64,000 nt of DNA from positions 28,264,777-28,328,776 of the forward strand of contig NC_062227.1 in assembly GCF_902686445.1 (NCBI RefSeq). The letters are read 5' to 3'. The notes below the pieces were generated by a model. The model made no database searches. It saw only the letters and a program-made list of their open reading frames with translations, and was not told where the DNA came from. The translations under genes were made by a program, and so were the position numbers. Numbering within the stretch: position 1 is the stretch's first letter; each line of letters begins with the position of its first letter. Positions 23,435 to 34,227 of this stretch are shown one piece after another. Source of the DNA: Sciurus carolinensis. Its lineage: Eukaryota > Chordata > Mammalia > Rodentia > Sciuridae.

Positions 23435-25959
23435 TAGAAAAAACTTACTTTTTGCCCATTTCTTGTGGGATTTAACTTATTTGTATGCCTGCACTACTGT
23501 AGCAGGGTCTTCTATTTAAGATGTTCTTGATTGATTTTCCTAATGTGCAGGATGAGGATCCATTTCTTATATAACCCTCCTTAAACACATTTCCCTATAC
23601 TGACCACCCATTGAAATTATATAATATTTTATTTTTCCAATTTTCAGTACTTTCATTTTGATGACTCAGTATTGTTCATAACTAAACCATGTGTAATGAT
23701 TTTATTTCTTTGACAGTTCAAATTTTTGTTTTCTCTGGAGTCAATAGCTATTTTGTTGACTTTGATTTCTTAGCAGCAGTCATAAATTCAGGCTCCCAAT
23801 TTCTGACAATCAGTATAGTCCCTTGCCTTGCCCTAAATCTGTTGTTTCTCTTGTGTTGGGCCCCTTGTCCTAGATCTCTTGTCTTCTTCCCTCTTGTCGC
23901 TCTTCCTCATTTTTGTAGAGCACTCCTCCACTGGCTTTTTGAGAAAAGCTTAACAGGAAGTAAATTCTTTGAGATCTTACAGGTCTGAGGATTTCTTTAT
24001 TCTATCCTCACCCTTGCTAGGTTACCTGTCACACTAGAATGGAAGTTTTCCTTTAGACTTTTCAAATTTTTTTGGAGAAAGTAACTATTTTTGAGAAGTC
24101 TCAAGCCTCTTTAATTTTTGTATTTCTCTACTTTCCCTTTTTATATCCTTTCTTCCTCCTGCTGCTTTTTTTAAAGCACTTTTACTTTGTATTTTTAAAG
24201 TATTTATAACTATCTTCTCTTGATGAAGTTCCTTGGTTTCTGATTTATCATCTCAGTCCTTGGACCAGACACGGGAAGTGATAGTTAACCTGGAAAGAAC
24301 CCACCTCACTTGGCTTTGCAGTGAACCCTCCCTTCTCACCTTGTTTTTTTTTCCCCTTACACTTGACTAGCCTGCATATATGTTACCATATATGTAGAGT
24401 AGAGGGCATAAAATCACCTAGAGATTATAGTGGTGCTTCTCAGGCCTGGTAAGGCTTCTTCTCCCCACATGCAGAATCATCCACAGCTATGTCACCTCAT
24501 GAAGTTGGGGAGGAGGCTAACACTGGGTGCTATACCTCTAATTGAGAGCATGGTGTAGATTCTGCTTTGTGTGCTATGCCTACGCAATTCTGAAGCATTT
24601 GCCATTACAGAACTCCCTAGTCTTTAATGTTGTCGACTTTTTTTGTTTTTAATAACTGCCTTTGGAACTCAAAACAGCGCAGCTATCTCCCCATCCTTTT
24701 TGCTGAGAATTTGATGGGAACTTCCAATTTGGAAAATCATATCTCTGACTCTAGGAAGTATTCTATCTTAATTGATAATATGTTCCCTCTTTTTTTTTTT
24801 TAACTGCCCTCTAAAAAATACCCTACGAAACCAATAGAGGGCCCCTTTTGCATTGCTATCTTTTTCCTCCTTATGTTCATTTTTTATCCTGCCTAGTTAG
24901 ATTTACAGAGTTTTACTATCTGCTTTATCTTCCAGCCCTGCTTGGGATTTCTCAATTTTACTATATATTTTAATTACTAAGAGCTCTTTCTCATTTTTAA
25001 ATCTTCCATTTTTATTAGCATCCTATTGTCATTTCATGGTTGTAATATTTTCTCTTTCCTCTGATAATATTAGTGTTTATGAGAGTTATTTGCATTGTTT
25101 CCTTCAAAAAATTCTCATTTGTATTAATTGCTGGGTTTTAAGCTCTCCTCAGATGTCTGGTATTTGTAGGGTATTCCTTTATAAGTAAAAGTGAATTCAA
25201 AACACTAATCGAAACTGCTCTGTGAATGAGCTGGTCTTCAGCACTGGGTGGCCCTCAGAGTGGGTGACCAGGTAGGGAATTCCAAATATTATTTGTAGGT
25301 CCCCTTCATTCCCCATTGATAAATTCCTCAGAAGAATCTGCTTAGTGTTCTACATTTGGTAACCAATGTTCAGGAAAATGAGGAGTGAGAGAGAGTAGCC
25401 CTGATGTCTGGGCCTTCACAAGTTTCTAAGTGATTTAGCTTGCTTCTTGTTGGTAATATTTCCTGCGTCAACTCTGTGATTTGCTGCTGGGACCTCATTG
25501 CCAAGGCCATTAATTCAGAAAACCAGTGAGGGGCAATGGGGGATTGTGACAAACAAGCACATGTATGTTGAGAGAAAACTGGGACCAGGTGGACCTCTAA
25601 TGGAGGAACAGTGACCCAGAGCTAGCTCAGCACATTTATTATATAGGTTTTATCATCAAAAGATTATTTGTGAGAAAGTTTTAGTAAAGCAGACAGATTT
25701 GAAGGTTGGCAGTGAAACTTGGAGACATCAAGGTTGTCTTATGATACCTAGAATTCTCAATCCCTGGGAGTTGGTGCCTGAGCTCAAGGTCCATACTGAT
25801 ATAGCTCTGTGCCTTTGCATGGAGCCTCCCCAGGCCAGGCATCACCATAGCAACTGAGCCATCTTGACCTGCACCTTTGCATAAAGGAAGTTCCCAGTAT
25901 AAATGCAGCCACAAGGCAGTCAGAGGCCATGATCAAGTTGGCTCTTTTCCATCCATTAC

Positions 25960-26800
25960 TTTTCTTTTTATTGGTCTTTTATTTTTAGAAGGGTTCTAGA
26001 TTTTCAGAAAAATTTAGAAGATAGTGTAGAGTTCCCATGTAGCCTCTACTGAACTTCCTCTGTTAACATCTTACATTAGTCTGATACATTTGTTACTGTT
26101 AATGAGCCAGTATTAACAAATTATTTTAAATTAAAGCCCATAGTGTGTTTAGATTTCCTTTGTTTTTTAACCTACTGTCCTTTTTTGTCTCAGGTTCCCA
26201 CCCAGGCTTTCCCATCACCTTTCGTTGTCCTGTGTCTTTATGTTTCTCCCTGTGGCAATTTCTCAGACCTTCCTTGTCTTTGATGACCTTGACAGTGTTT
26301 TTGTTTTGTTTTTCTTTTGTTTGAGACAAGTTATCACTTGTTGTCCAGGCTGGTCTTGAACTCCATGGGTTCAAGTGGTCCTGTTGCCTCAACCTTCGAA
26401 GTAGCTGGGACTAACTGGTTGTATCACCACACCCAGCCAACCTTCACAGTTTTAAGAGTACTAATCAGATATTTTATAGGGTGTTAGGTTTTTGTCTTAT
26501 TTTTCTTATGATTGAGTTATGGGTTGTTAGTAGAAAGACCACAGAGGTAAAGTGCCATTTTTATCACATCAAGGGTACATTATATCAGCATGATTTGATT
26601 TAATGTTGGCCTTGATTAACTTGGTTGAAATAGTGTTTGTCATATTTCTCCCCTAAAAAGTTAGTCTGAATTTGGAAATCATTCCATGCAGTTCATATCG
26701 AAGGGGTGGGTAGTTAAGTACTTCATCTTCAAGGTACACTGTATGTTTGGAATTCCACATGGGAAGTTTGTATCTTAACCCCAGTTTATGAGTTTATTCA
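25960..26800. mobile_element. Possible old L1 3' UTR, with a nested B1
   Basis: TAACATCTTACATTAGTCTG and the following ATACATTTGTTACTGTTAAT recall an old mammalian L1 3' UTR. Orientation and subfamily not resolved; a B1-type SINE is inserted at 26,297-26,439. Confidence 0.4.
26297..26439 (-). mobile_element. B1-type SINE
   Basis: GTCCAGGCTGGTCTTGAACT, AGTAGCTGGGAC; flanked by ACCTTGACAGT (26,286-26,296) and ACCTTCACAGT (26,440-26,450). Confidence 0.8.
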
Positions 26801-26955
26801 GCCATGTGTTTATATTGAAACGGGTATTCATTTTATATTTTGGGTTATAATCCAGTATGACTTTATTATGCTGTCCAAATTTTTCTGCTTTGACCTTTGG
26901 GAGCTCTTTCATTTGCCTCCTGTGCCCCTTTGACATATCCCCACCAGTGTGGGGT

Positions 26956-26956
<1 letters not shown>

Positions 26957-26991
<35 letters not shown>
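26957..26991 (+). repeat. (GT)n microsatellite
   Basis: About 17 GT units, directly left of a reversed B1 (27,001). Confidence 0.95.
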
Positions 26992-26993
<2 letters not shown>

Positions 26994-27000
26994 TGAGTTA

Positions 27001-27112
27001 GAGTCTTTCTTTGTTGTCCAGGCTGGTCTTGAATTTGTAAGCTCAAGTGATACTCCATCATGAGCCCCCTGAGTAGCTAAACTGTAGGTGTGTGCCACCA
27101 CAGCAGGCTCAG
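27001..27112 (-). mobile_element. B1-type SINE, degraded
   Basis: TTGTCCAGGCTGGTCTTGAA, then GAGTAGCTAAACTG and GTGTGCCACCAC. Confidence 0.7.
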
Positions 27113-27264
27113 TGGTTGAGTTTTGTTTCGCTCCCTCACTTATTTCCTAGTTCTCTATCCGTTTTTCCTTTTCCAGAAACGTGATTTCTTTATTTTTCTG
27201 TCATCTCCTCTATCCATGTTCTTTGTTCTTTTGAATCAGACTTCTGTATTTCTTTACTGTTCTT

Positions 27265-27600
27265 TGAGTTTGCTAGGACTGCAGTAAAAACATACCACAG
27301 ACCAGGTAACTTAAATAGAAGTTTATTATCTTACTGTTCCAGAGGATTGGAATTCAAAATGAAGACTGCCCACAAGGTTGGGTCATGCCACTCTCCTACC
27401 TCCTGGTGGTTTGCTGGCAGTCTTTGGCATTCCTTGCTTGTAGATACGTCACCCTTCATCTTTGATAATCTCTGCCTTCATTTTCACATGGCATGTGTGC
27501 CTCTTCTTTCCAAATTTCCCCTGTTTATACAGATACCCATCATATTTGATTTTAACCTCCCTTAATCTCATTTTAACTTATTACCTCTGTAAATGTTCTT
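27265..27600 (-). mobile_element. MLT1-type MaLR LTR, degraded
   Basis: Shows the reversed MLT1 pattern: TTTGCTAGGACTGCAGTAAA, ACCACAGACCAGGTAACTTA, GTTTATTATCTTACTGTTCC, later TTACCTCTGTAAATG. Diverged and noncoding. Confidence 0.6.
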
Positions 27601-27676
27601 TTTCCACACTAGGTTGCATTTTGAAGGACTATTGGTTAGGGTTTTAATAACAACTGATACTACTACTTCAACTCTT

Positions 27677-27706
27677 GCTGCTGCTGCTGCTGCTGCTACT
27701 ACTACT
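27677..27706 (+). repeat. (GCT)7(ACT)3 trinucleotide run
   Basis: Seven GCT units at 27,677-27,697 followed by three ACT units; intronic. Confidence 0.95.
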
Positions 27707-28994
27707 ATTTACTATTTTTTCAGGGAGGACGTATTTGAATATAACAGCAAGTTTCAAGAGAGTAGAGATAAATTATGTGACACTCTCTGGATTTAACAGG
27801 ATGTCTCATTATGGTAGTATTTTGAGAGATGATTTTAGTCACATTAATCTTTACTGAAGATAAGAAAGCCTCAGGAAATAATTTTTAAATTAACAACCAT
27901 AGGTTTTTGTTCAGACTTGTGTGACTACTAAAATTTCTGCTGATTCTCAAATGTTTAATAACTTAGCATCAGAATCACCTTACTTTTCACTCCTGCTTTG
28001 TTTCTAAAGTAATTTGAAGGTTCGCAAAATGACTAAAGAATGAACAGCAACAGTGTCTTATGAGAGAGTGAATCCTGCCTTTATTATGGCATAATCATGT
28101 GAGCATAATCAGCCAGGTTCTGGCGCTCTCCTTGTCCTTTACACTCTATATTTTTAGAAGTGAGCCTTCCTGAAATTTTAATTGCTTTTTAAAATATTCT
28201 GCCAAACATTTTCCTGTTTTGGGCTCTTCCAGTGCTTTTACCTAAAGTAGCCCACTTCTGCATGCCCTTCCTTAGTTTCTGGCAACACTACCTTCTCTCA
28301 TTCCCTGTATATAGTTCTCCCAGTCTAAGATTTTGTTATTGTTGTTGTTATTTTTTTTCTCTCCCTCTGTTAGGATAGAAGCATCTTGAGGGCAGGTAAC
28401 TTCATCAGCCAAGTTCACTTTTGATCCCCAGCTCTGCAGAGAGAACATGCATGGGACATCAGAGTAGACACTGCTGTTGAACAAACAGGTCAATGAGTTA
28501 AAATGGTTTTCATGTACCCACAGTATTAGTGTTCACTGACTTACTCTTGCTCTTACAGGTCCTCTCATTGAAGTAGCTCAATGTGCAAATCAGTTTGTGA
28601 TAATATACTGTGGCATAGCCTTAAATGGTGTTGTTTTGGGACACCACATAAAACTAGGCCACAGTCCCACTTGGAGTGATGGGCAACAATAACAGCAGCA
28701 GTGTGATTCATGTGGCTGCTGTCTGTATAGCCTCTTCCTTTTCCCATTCAAATGTCCTCAGAACTGGGAAGGGGAACTGCTCTGGGAGGAGCTGGGATAG
28801 ACTTCCTAAACTTCTGAAGATTCTCCTAAAGTCTCAATAGGCACCATGCAGAATAAAACTGGGCAGGAAACATAGGCTGTGTCTTGATTGCCACTAAGGA
28901 AGACTCACCCAGCCTCACAGCTCTTCCCATTTCACCAGAGCCCTCTGCATATACTACATGGCAATGAGATGCCTGGACCTGGGACTTGTAGATT

Positions 28995-29183
28995 GTCTTT
29001 TTTAGTTTTTATTGTCCTTTGCAAAAGTTTTTAGCTTTCATGGAATCCAATTCATCTACTTTTTTACTTATGTTTTTGGTGCCATATATAAGGATCATTT
29101 GCCAAATCCAAGAACATGAAGACTACCCCCATATTTTCTTCTAAGAGTTTTATGACTTTAGTTCTTATATTTAGGTTGTTGAT
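28995..29183 (-). mobile_element. Old L1 ORF2 fragment, first part (interrupted)
   Basis: Reverse complement of an ancient L1 ORF2 segment: CATGAAGACTACCCCCATAT, then TTCTTCTAAGAGTTTTATGA. It is interrupted by a younger L1 tail and continues at 29,384. Confidence 0.7.
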
Positions 29184-29383
29184 GTTTTCTATTAGTGCAT
29201 TCTTATTATTCATAATAGTGAGATTTATTAATAACATGCATACATTGTGTACATGTATGAATATATACACAATGTAACATAATTTGGGCAGTTTCTTTCC
29301 CCAGTACCTCCTCTTTCCCTTCCCTCCTTCCTCCCTCCAGTTCCCTTACTTTACTGGTTTCCCTTCTATTTTCATGATGTTAT
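29184..29383 (-). mobile_element. Younger L1 3' tail nested in the old L1
   Basis: AATATATACACAATGTAACA, then CCCCAGTACCTCCTC and a CT-rich tract match the reversed 3' UTR of the sciurid L1. The old L1 sequence stops before it and resumes after it. Boundaries are approximate; a short TGATGTT appears near both edges. Confidence 0.65.
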
Positions 29384-29960
29384 ATTTTGAGTTGATTTTT
29401 GTAGTTGATTCGAAGTCGGGCTCCAACCTTGTTCTTTTGTATATGTTCAGCTGTCTGGCACCATGTGTTAAAGAGACTATTCTTCCCCCATAAGATGGAT
29501 TTGGCAACCTTGTCAAAAATCAACTGACCATGAATAGGGTTTATTTCTGGACTCTGTTTCATTAATCTTTGTTAACTCTTATGCCTCTACTACACTATTT
29601 GGATTATGGTAACTTTGTAATGAGCTTTGAAATCAGGAAATATGCCTTTCATCTTTGTTCTTTTTCAGTGTTGCTTTGGTATAATGAGGGCCCCTTGTAA
29701 CTTCATATGAATTTGAGGCTATTGGCATGTTGATAGAATTGCATTCGATCTGTAGATCACTTTGGGTAGTTTTGACATCTTAACAATAGTAAGCCTTGCT
29801 GTCTGTGAACATGGATCTTTTTCTGTTTACTTAGGCCATTTTTAATTGCTTTCAGCATTGTTTCACTATTTTAATAATACAAGTTTTTACTTCTTGGTTC
29901 AATTTATTCCTAGGTATTTTATTCTTTTAGATTCATTGCATAATATTTGATGTTTTTAAA
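29384..29960 (-). mobile_element. Old L1 ORF2 fragment, second part
   Basis: ATTTTGAGTTGATTTTTGTA, ATTTCTGGACTCTGTTTCAT, GTAGATCACTTTGGGTAG and ATTCCTAGGTATTTTATTCT are the order expected for a reversed L1 ORF2. Many substitutions; no open frame. Confidence 0.75.
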
Positions 29961-30024
29961 TACCTAGCATGTTAAATCTGAGTTTCAGCTTAAGTTCAGG
30001 AAGGTGCTATAGAAGACATCTTTA

Positions 30025-30170
30025 GCTTTGAAGTCAGGTGTATTAGAGTTGAGTCCTGGCTTTGACTCTGGACATGCTACATCTCTTTGAAACTATTTCT
30101 TCATCTGTAAAAGAATAGTGATAAGTAAATCTTTCTTTCGTGAACATTATGTAGATCAGCGATGACATAC
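30025..30170 (+). repeat. MIR SINE remnant
   Basis: TTGAGTCCTGGCTTTGACTC, TTTCTTCATCTGTAAAAGAA, the MIR core order. Confidence 0.6.
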
Positions 30171-30221
30171 ACAAAGAACCAACACCAGGTTGAGACTTGG
30201 AGTAAGTAATAAAATAAATAA

Positions 30222-30435
30222 TGTGCCAGATGCAGTGGCACATGCCTGTAATCTCAGCAGTTTGGGAGGCTGTGGCAGGAGGATCTCAATTTTAAAGCCA
30301 ACCTCAGCAAAAGCAAGGGGTTGAACAATTTAGTGAGACCCTGTCTCTAAATAAAATACAAAATAAGACTGGGGTTGTGGCTCAGTGGTTGGATGCCCCT
30401 GAGTTCAATTCCCCAGTACCGAAAATAATAAAAAT
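30222..30435 (+). mobile_element. B1-dID SINE
   Basis: TGCAGTGGCACATGCCTGTA in the B1 half; ACTGGGGTTGTGGCTCAG in the ID half. Confidence 0.9.
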
Positions 30436-30455
30436 GGTTGGCCGCAAGGATTGTT

Positions 30456-30601
30456 GGTTTTTTTTTTTTTAATTTTAATATACATTTTTGGTCACTGATG
30501 GACTATTTATTTATTTATGTATTTTTATGCAGTGCCAAGAGTTGAACCCAGTCCCTCACATGCTAGGCAAGTGCTCTGCTACTGACCCACAACTCCAGCC
30601 C
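30456..30601 (-). mobile_element. ID SINE
   Basis: T-rich tail, then AGAGTTGAACCCAG and GCTAGGCAAGTGCTCTGC. Flanked by CAAGGATTGTT at 30,445-30,455 and 30,602-30,612. Confidence 0.9.
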
Positions 30602-31739
30602 CAAGGATTGTTTTCTTGTATGATTTCAGTATAAATACAGGCGTATATATGGCTTATCATATAATTTTCCATAAATATATGAATTAAATTGCCTCTCATG
30701 CTTATTTCTTTTTACATTCAGAAGTTTTATAATTAAAACATACATTAAAAACTTGAGTAAAATTATCTTTTGTCACAAAGGCTAGTGATTTTTACACAGA
30801 CTGTCTTATTTCCAAGGAGCTGTTTTATAAAATATGTTGTGTCTGGAAGAAGAAAGAAGTTATAAATTAAGTGTCACACTTTCTGTTTTAGTGCCATTGT
30901 TTCCTTATAAGAAGGGCTTATCTCTTCCATTAGTGCAGCTTACACTTGCCTCTTTGTTTTTTGGATCCTGTGTCCTGACATTGTAAGGATAAATTTTAGA
31001 TATTACCAGCATTTCATCTCTAGGAGTAGCAAAGCTAACTCAGCTGTTTCTGTTTCTACTACTAAGGGCATTGATGCTTTGCCTTCAGTGGAGAATGCAG
31101 CTACTCCTGCCATCTGGAATTTTATTCATCTTTGTGTGTTAACTATTGCCATGTCTAAAGTGCTTCAATTTTCTTCTTTTTCTCATACATCTTATTCAGA
31201 TTCTGAATTAGGCAGATTCAACTTCCAAAGGCAAAAATCTAAGAATTCTGATTTTTTTAAATATCACCCATTAAATGAAATCCTACTTGATAACAAATGT
31301 AGCATTAGAATTTTCTAAACATTATAAAAGTAAATGCCTTAGCAGTTATTATTCTTTTAGTGAATATGTTTTGTCACTTTTGTTGCTCATTATTCCTGAA
31401 GAAAATAAATGAACCTGCTTAAGAGAATATGAAATATTTCACATTTTGTCAGGGACATGATGATGGCAAGATACTTGAGGTTGAAAAGCTTGGAAATTAA
31501 AAAAAAAAAAAAATTGGGAGAGTGAGCTTACCACAGAAACAACACAGGGTGGTCAGGTTGTTAGGGGCACATTTAAGGTTACAGATTAATAATTTATACT
31601 GCTACCCGTCTGCCCTATCAAGATCATGCTTCCTGGCAGTACTATTATTATTAAAATAATAATCTCAGCTGCTTGAGTGGTGTTTTTTTAAGTCTACTAA
31701 GAAAACAAATTGATAATTCAGCATCAGCAATATGTGAGC

Positions 31740-31862
31740 AGGTGCTCAGGAGGCTGAGGCAGCAGAATCACAAGTTCGATGCCAGCCTCAATAACTTAAT
31801 GAGCCTATCTCAGACAGGACTAGGGATGTAGCTCAGCACCCCTGGGTTCAATCCCCAGTACT
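31740..31862 (+). mobile_element. B1-dID SINE, 5' truncated
   Basis: CTCAGGAGGCTGAGGC, then GGATGTAGCTCAGCACCCCT and GGTTCAATCCCCAGTAC. Confidence 0.8.
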
Positions 31863-32211
31863 CCCCCTGTCCCCTAAATTAATGATAGGTTAGAAACAGA
31901 GGTTCTGGAATCAGTCAGACCTTGGTTCTCCATAGGGCAGCCATAGACATGAGCAGATTCTGACTGTTGGTAATAGTTAAGTATATTTAGAATGTCAGTT
32001 GTTTTTGTTCTTCCTGTATTACTCTTAAGTTTCTAGTGTTTTATTTGTATAAATCTTATGTGTGTTAGAATTATTCTCACCCAAGAAACTAGACATCTGG
32101 AAGATTATTGCTGAATTTCTGGTTTTTGCCACAGGACTATTCATTTCCATAGATGAAAGAGGGTGGCAGGAAAAAGAATATCAGCTAATTACCAGTTTTG
32201 TTTTTGGTTTT

Positions 32212-32446
32212 TTGCTTTTTTTTTTTTTCCCCCAGGGGGCGGGCCAGGGTACCAGGGATTGAACCCAGGAGTACTTAACCACTGAGCTATATCCCCAGCC
32301 CTTTTTTATTTTTTAATTTTGAGACAGGGTCTCACTAAGTTGTCTAGGGCCTCGCTAAGTTGCTGAGGCTGGCCTTGAACTTGTGATCCTCCTGCTTTTC
32401 AGCCTCCTGAGTCACTAGGATTACAGGCATTCACCTCCATGCCTAG
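32212..32446 (-). mobile_element. B1-dID SINE
   Basis: ACCAGGGATTGAACCCAGG, TGAGACAGGGTCTCACTAAG, ending TAGGATTACAGGCATTCACC. Confidence 0.9.
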
Positions 32447-32954
32447 AACCAGTATTTGTTTTTTAAATAAATATGTGAGAGAGGTGAAAGAAAAACAAAA
32501 TAATAAAACAACAGAATAATTAAAACAATCATCATGAGTTTTTCAAGTGTTTCACAGTGTTGTGGAGAACCAACTATGGAGAGGAAAAGTCCTCTGAGGA
32601 ATCAAGGAATTGACTGGGATTCCTACATGGTGCTAATCTCATAATTTGTGAGAATTTTTTTTTTTTTTTTTTGCAGGGGGGATTGTGTTAATAATGATAG
32701 AATAAACCATTGCTCACCTTCATTTATTATTTGTTGCAGTTCTCTTTGGCAAGTTTTAAGCCTTCTCATTTTTCATCTGGAGCAGGGAAACTCAGCACTG
32801 TGATTCCTTGAGTACCTCCTCTTGGCCTCACTCACTGTTTCATAACCACAAGTGTTTGCATAAGGGTGACCTTGTCTGTTTTGAGTTTATAACACATAAT
32901 TTGTCTCTAAAAAGGTTAAAGCATCACACTACACACACACACACACATACACAT

Positions 32955-33069
32955 ATTTAGTGGTTGATGGACCTTTATTTTATTTATTTATATGCAGTGC
33001 TGAGAATCTAACCCAGTTCCTCACACATGCTAGGCAAGTGCTCTACCACTCAGCTACAACCCGCAGCCC
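32955..33069 (-). mobile_element. ID SINE
   Basis: GCTAGGCAAGTGCTCTACCA with a reversed tail, next to a (CA)n run at about 32,931-32,949. Confidence 0.85.
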
Positions 33070-33262
33070 AAAGCACCATACTTCTTATTGACAATAATAA
33101 GACTTGCATTTCAACAGGCTTGCTTAAGTTTAAATGGAATAGGGTGATAGAGCCCTAAATTGTGTATATGCTTAATCTGTCCTTCCTGTGTACCACCATG
33201 CAGACTGCTAGTTAGAGTTAAATGAGAGAATAAGAAGATAAACATTTAAACAGAGTTATAAA

Positions 33263-33363
33263 GGGCTGGGGAGATAGCTCAGTTGGTAGAGTGCTTGCCT
33301 CTCAAGCACAAAGCCCTGGGTTCAATCCCCAGCACCGCTAAAAAAGAAATAAAAATAAAAGAA
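33263..33363 (+). mobile_element. ID SINE, tRNA-like subtype
   Basis: GGGCTGGGGAGATAGCTCAG, TTGGTAGAGTGCTTGCC, GGGTTCAATCCCCAGCACC: same subtype as 22,295 and 58,653. Confidence 0.9.
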
Positions 33364-33811
33364 AGAGTTCTATAATTACCAGGGCCCCCTCTCTGCCTCA
33401 CTTCAGTGAAGCAGCTAAGACCCCAGGAGCCCTGTTTGAGCAGGACAGTGTTTCCCAATTTCTTTGGGCTTTGTTCTGTTGTGTCAGCCTGAAATTGTGA
33501 CAGGTCATAATTCTTAGCCTCAATTGTGCTGCTTGGTTTTTTTCTTAATAATCAGACACCCTTGACTGCTACAACCAGGCATCTCATTGTCTCTTGCCTC
33601 AAAATTTTGTGTGAAAGCTTGACTCTACAACATTAGTGTAAGAAGGGTTAGACTTCAGAGGTTTATCTGGTCAGAGTTCCTTTAACTAGGATGTGTATAT
33701 CCAGTTGTCTAAGGATATTTTGAGTCATACAATATATGTGATACATTTACCCTTCAACTTGGTAGAAGAAAACTTTGACCAGTTAGCTGCCTTTACCATA
33801 TTAAAAAATAG

Positions 33812-34026
33812 TAGCTAGGTGCCATGGCCCATGCCTGTAATCCCAGTGGTTTGGGAGACTGAAGCAGGAGGATTGCGAGTTCAGAGTCAACCTCAGCAAC
33901 TTAGTGAGACCCTAAGCATCTTAACGAGACCCTGTCTCAAAATAAAGTATAAAAAGGGCTGGGGATGTGACTCACTCGTTAAGTGACCTTTGGTTCAATC
34001 CTGATACCAAAAAAAAAAAAAAAAAA
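33812..34026 (+). mobile_element. B1-dID SINE (first of a tandem pair)
   Basis: CATGCCTGTAATCCCAGTGG, GGGCTGGGGATGTGACTCAC, long A tail; a second copy starts directly after it. Confidence 0.9.
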
Positions 34027-34227
34027 CCCAGCAGAGTGGCACACATCTATTATTGCAGGTACTTGGGAAGCTGTGGCAGGAGGATTGCAAATCAATCTGA
34101 GACCAATCCCTGGGCAACTTAGACCTTCTCTCCCGGGGAGGGGGGGAGTGTTGGGGGGTGGCCGGTGGTTGGGGATGTAGATCAGTGATAGAATGCCTCT
34201 GGATTAAATCCCCTGTATGGGGCAGGG
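34027..34227 (+). mobile_element. B1-dID SINE (second of a tandem pair), diverged
   Basis: GTGGCACACATCTATTATTG, TGGCAGGAGGATTGCAAATC, G-rich middle, GGGGATGTAGATCAGTG. Inserted at the A tail of the preceding SINE. Confidence 0.75.
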
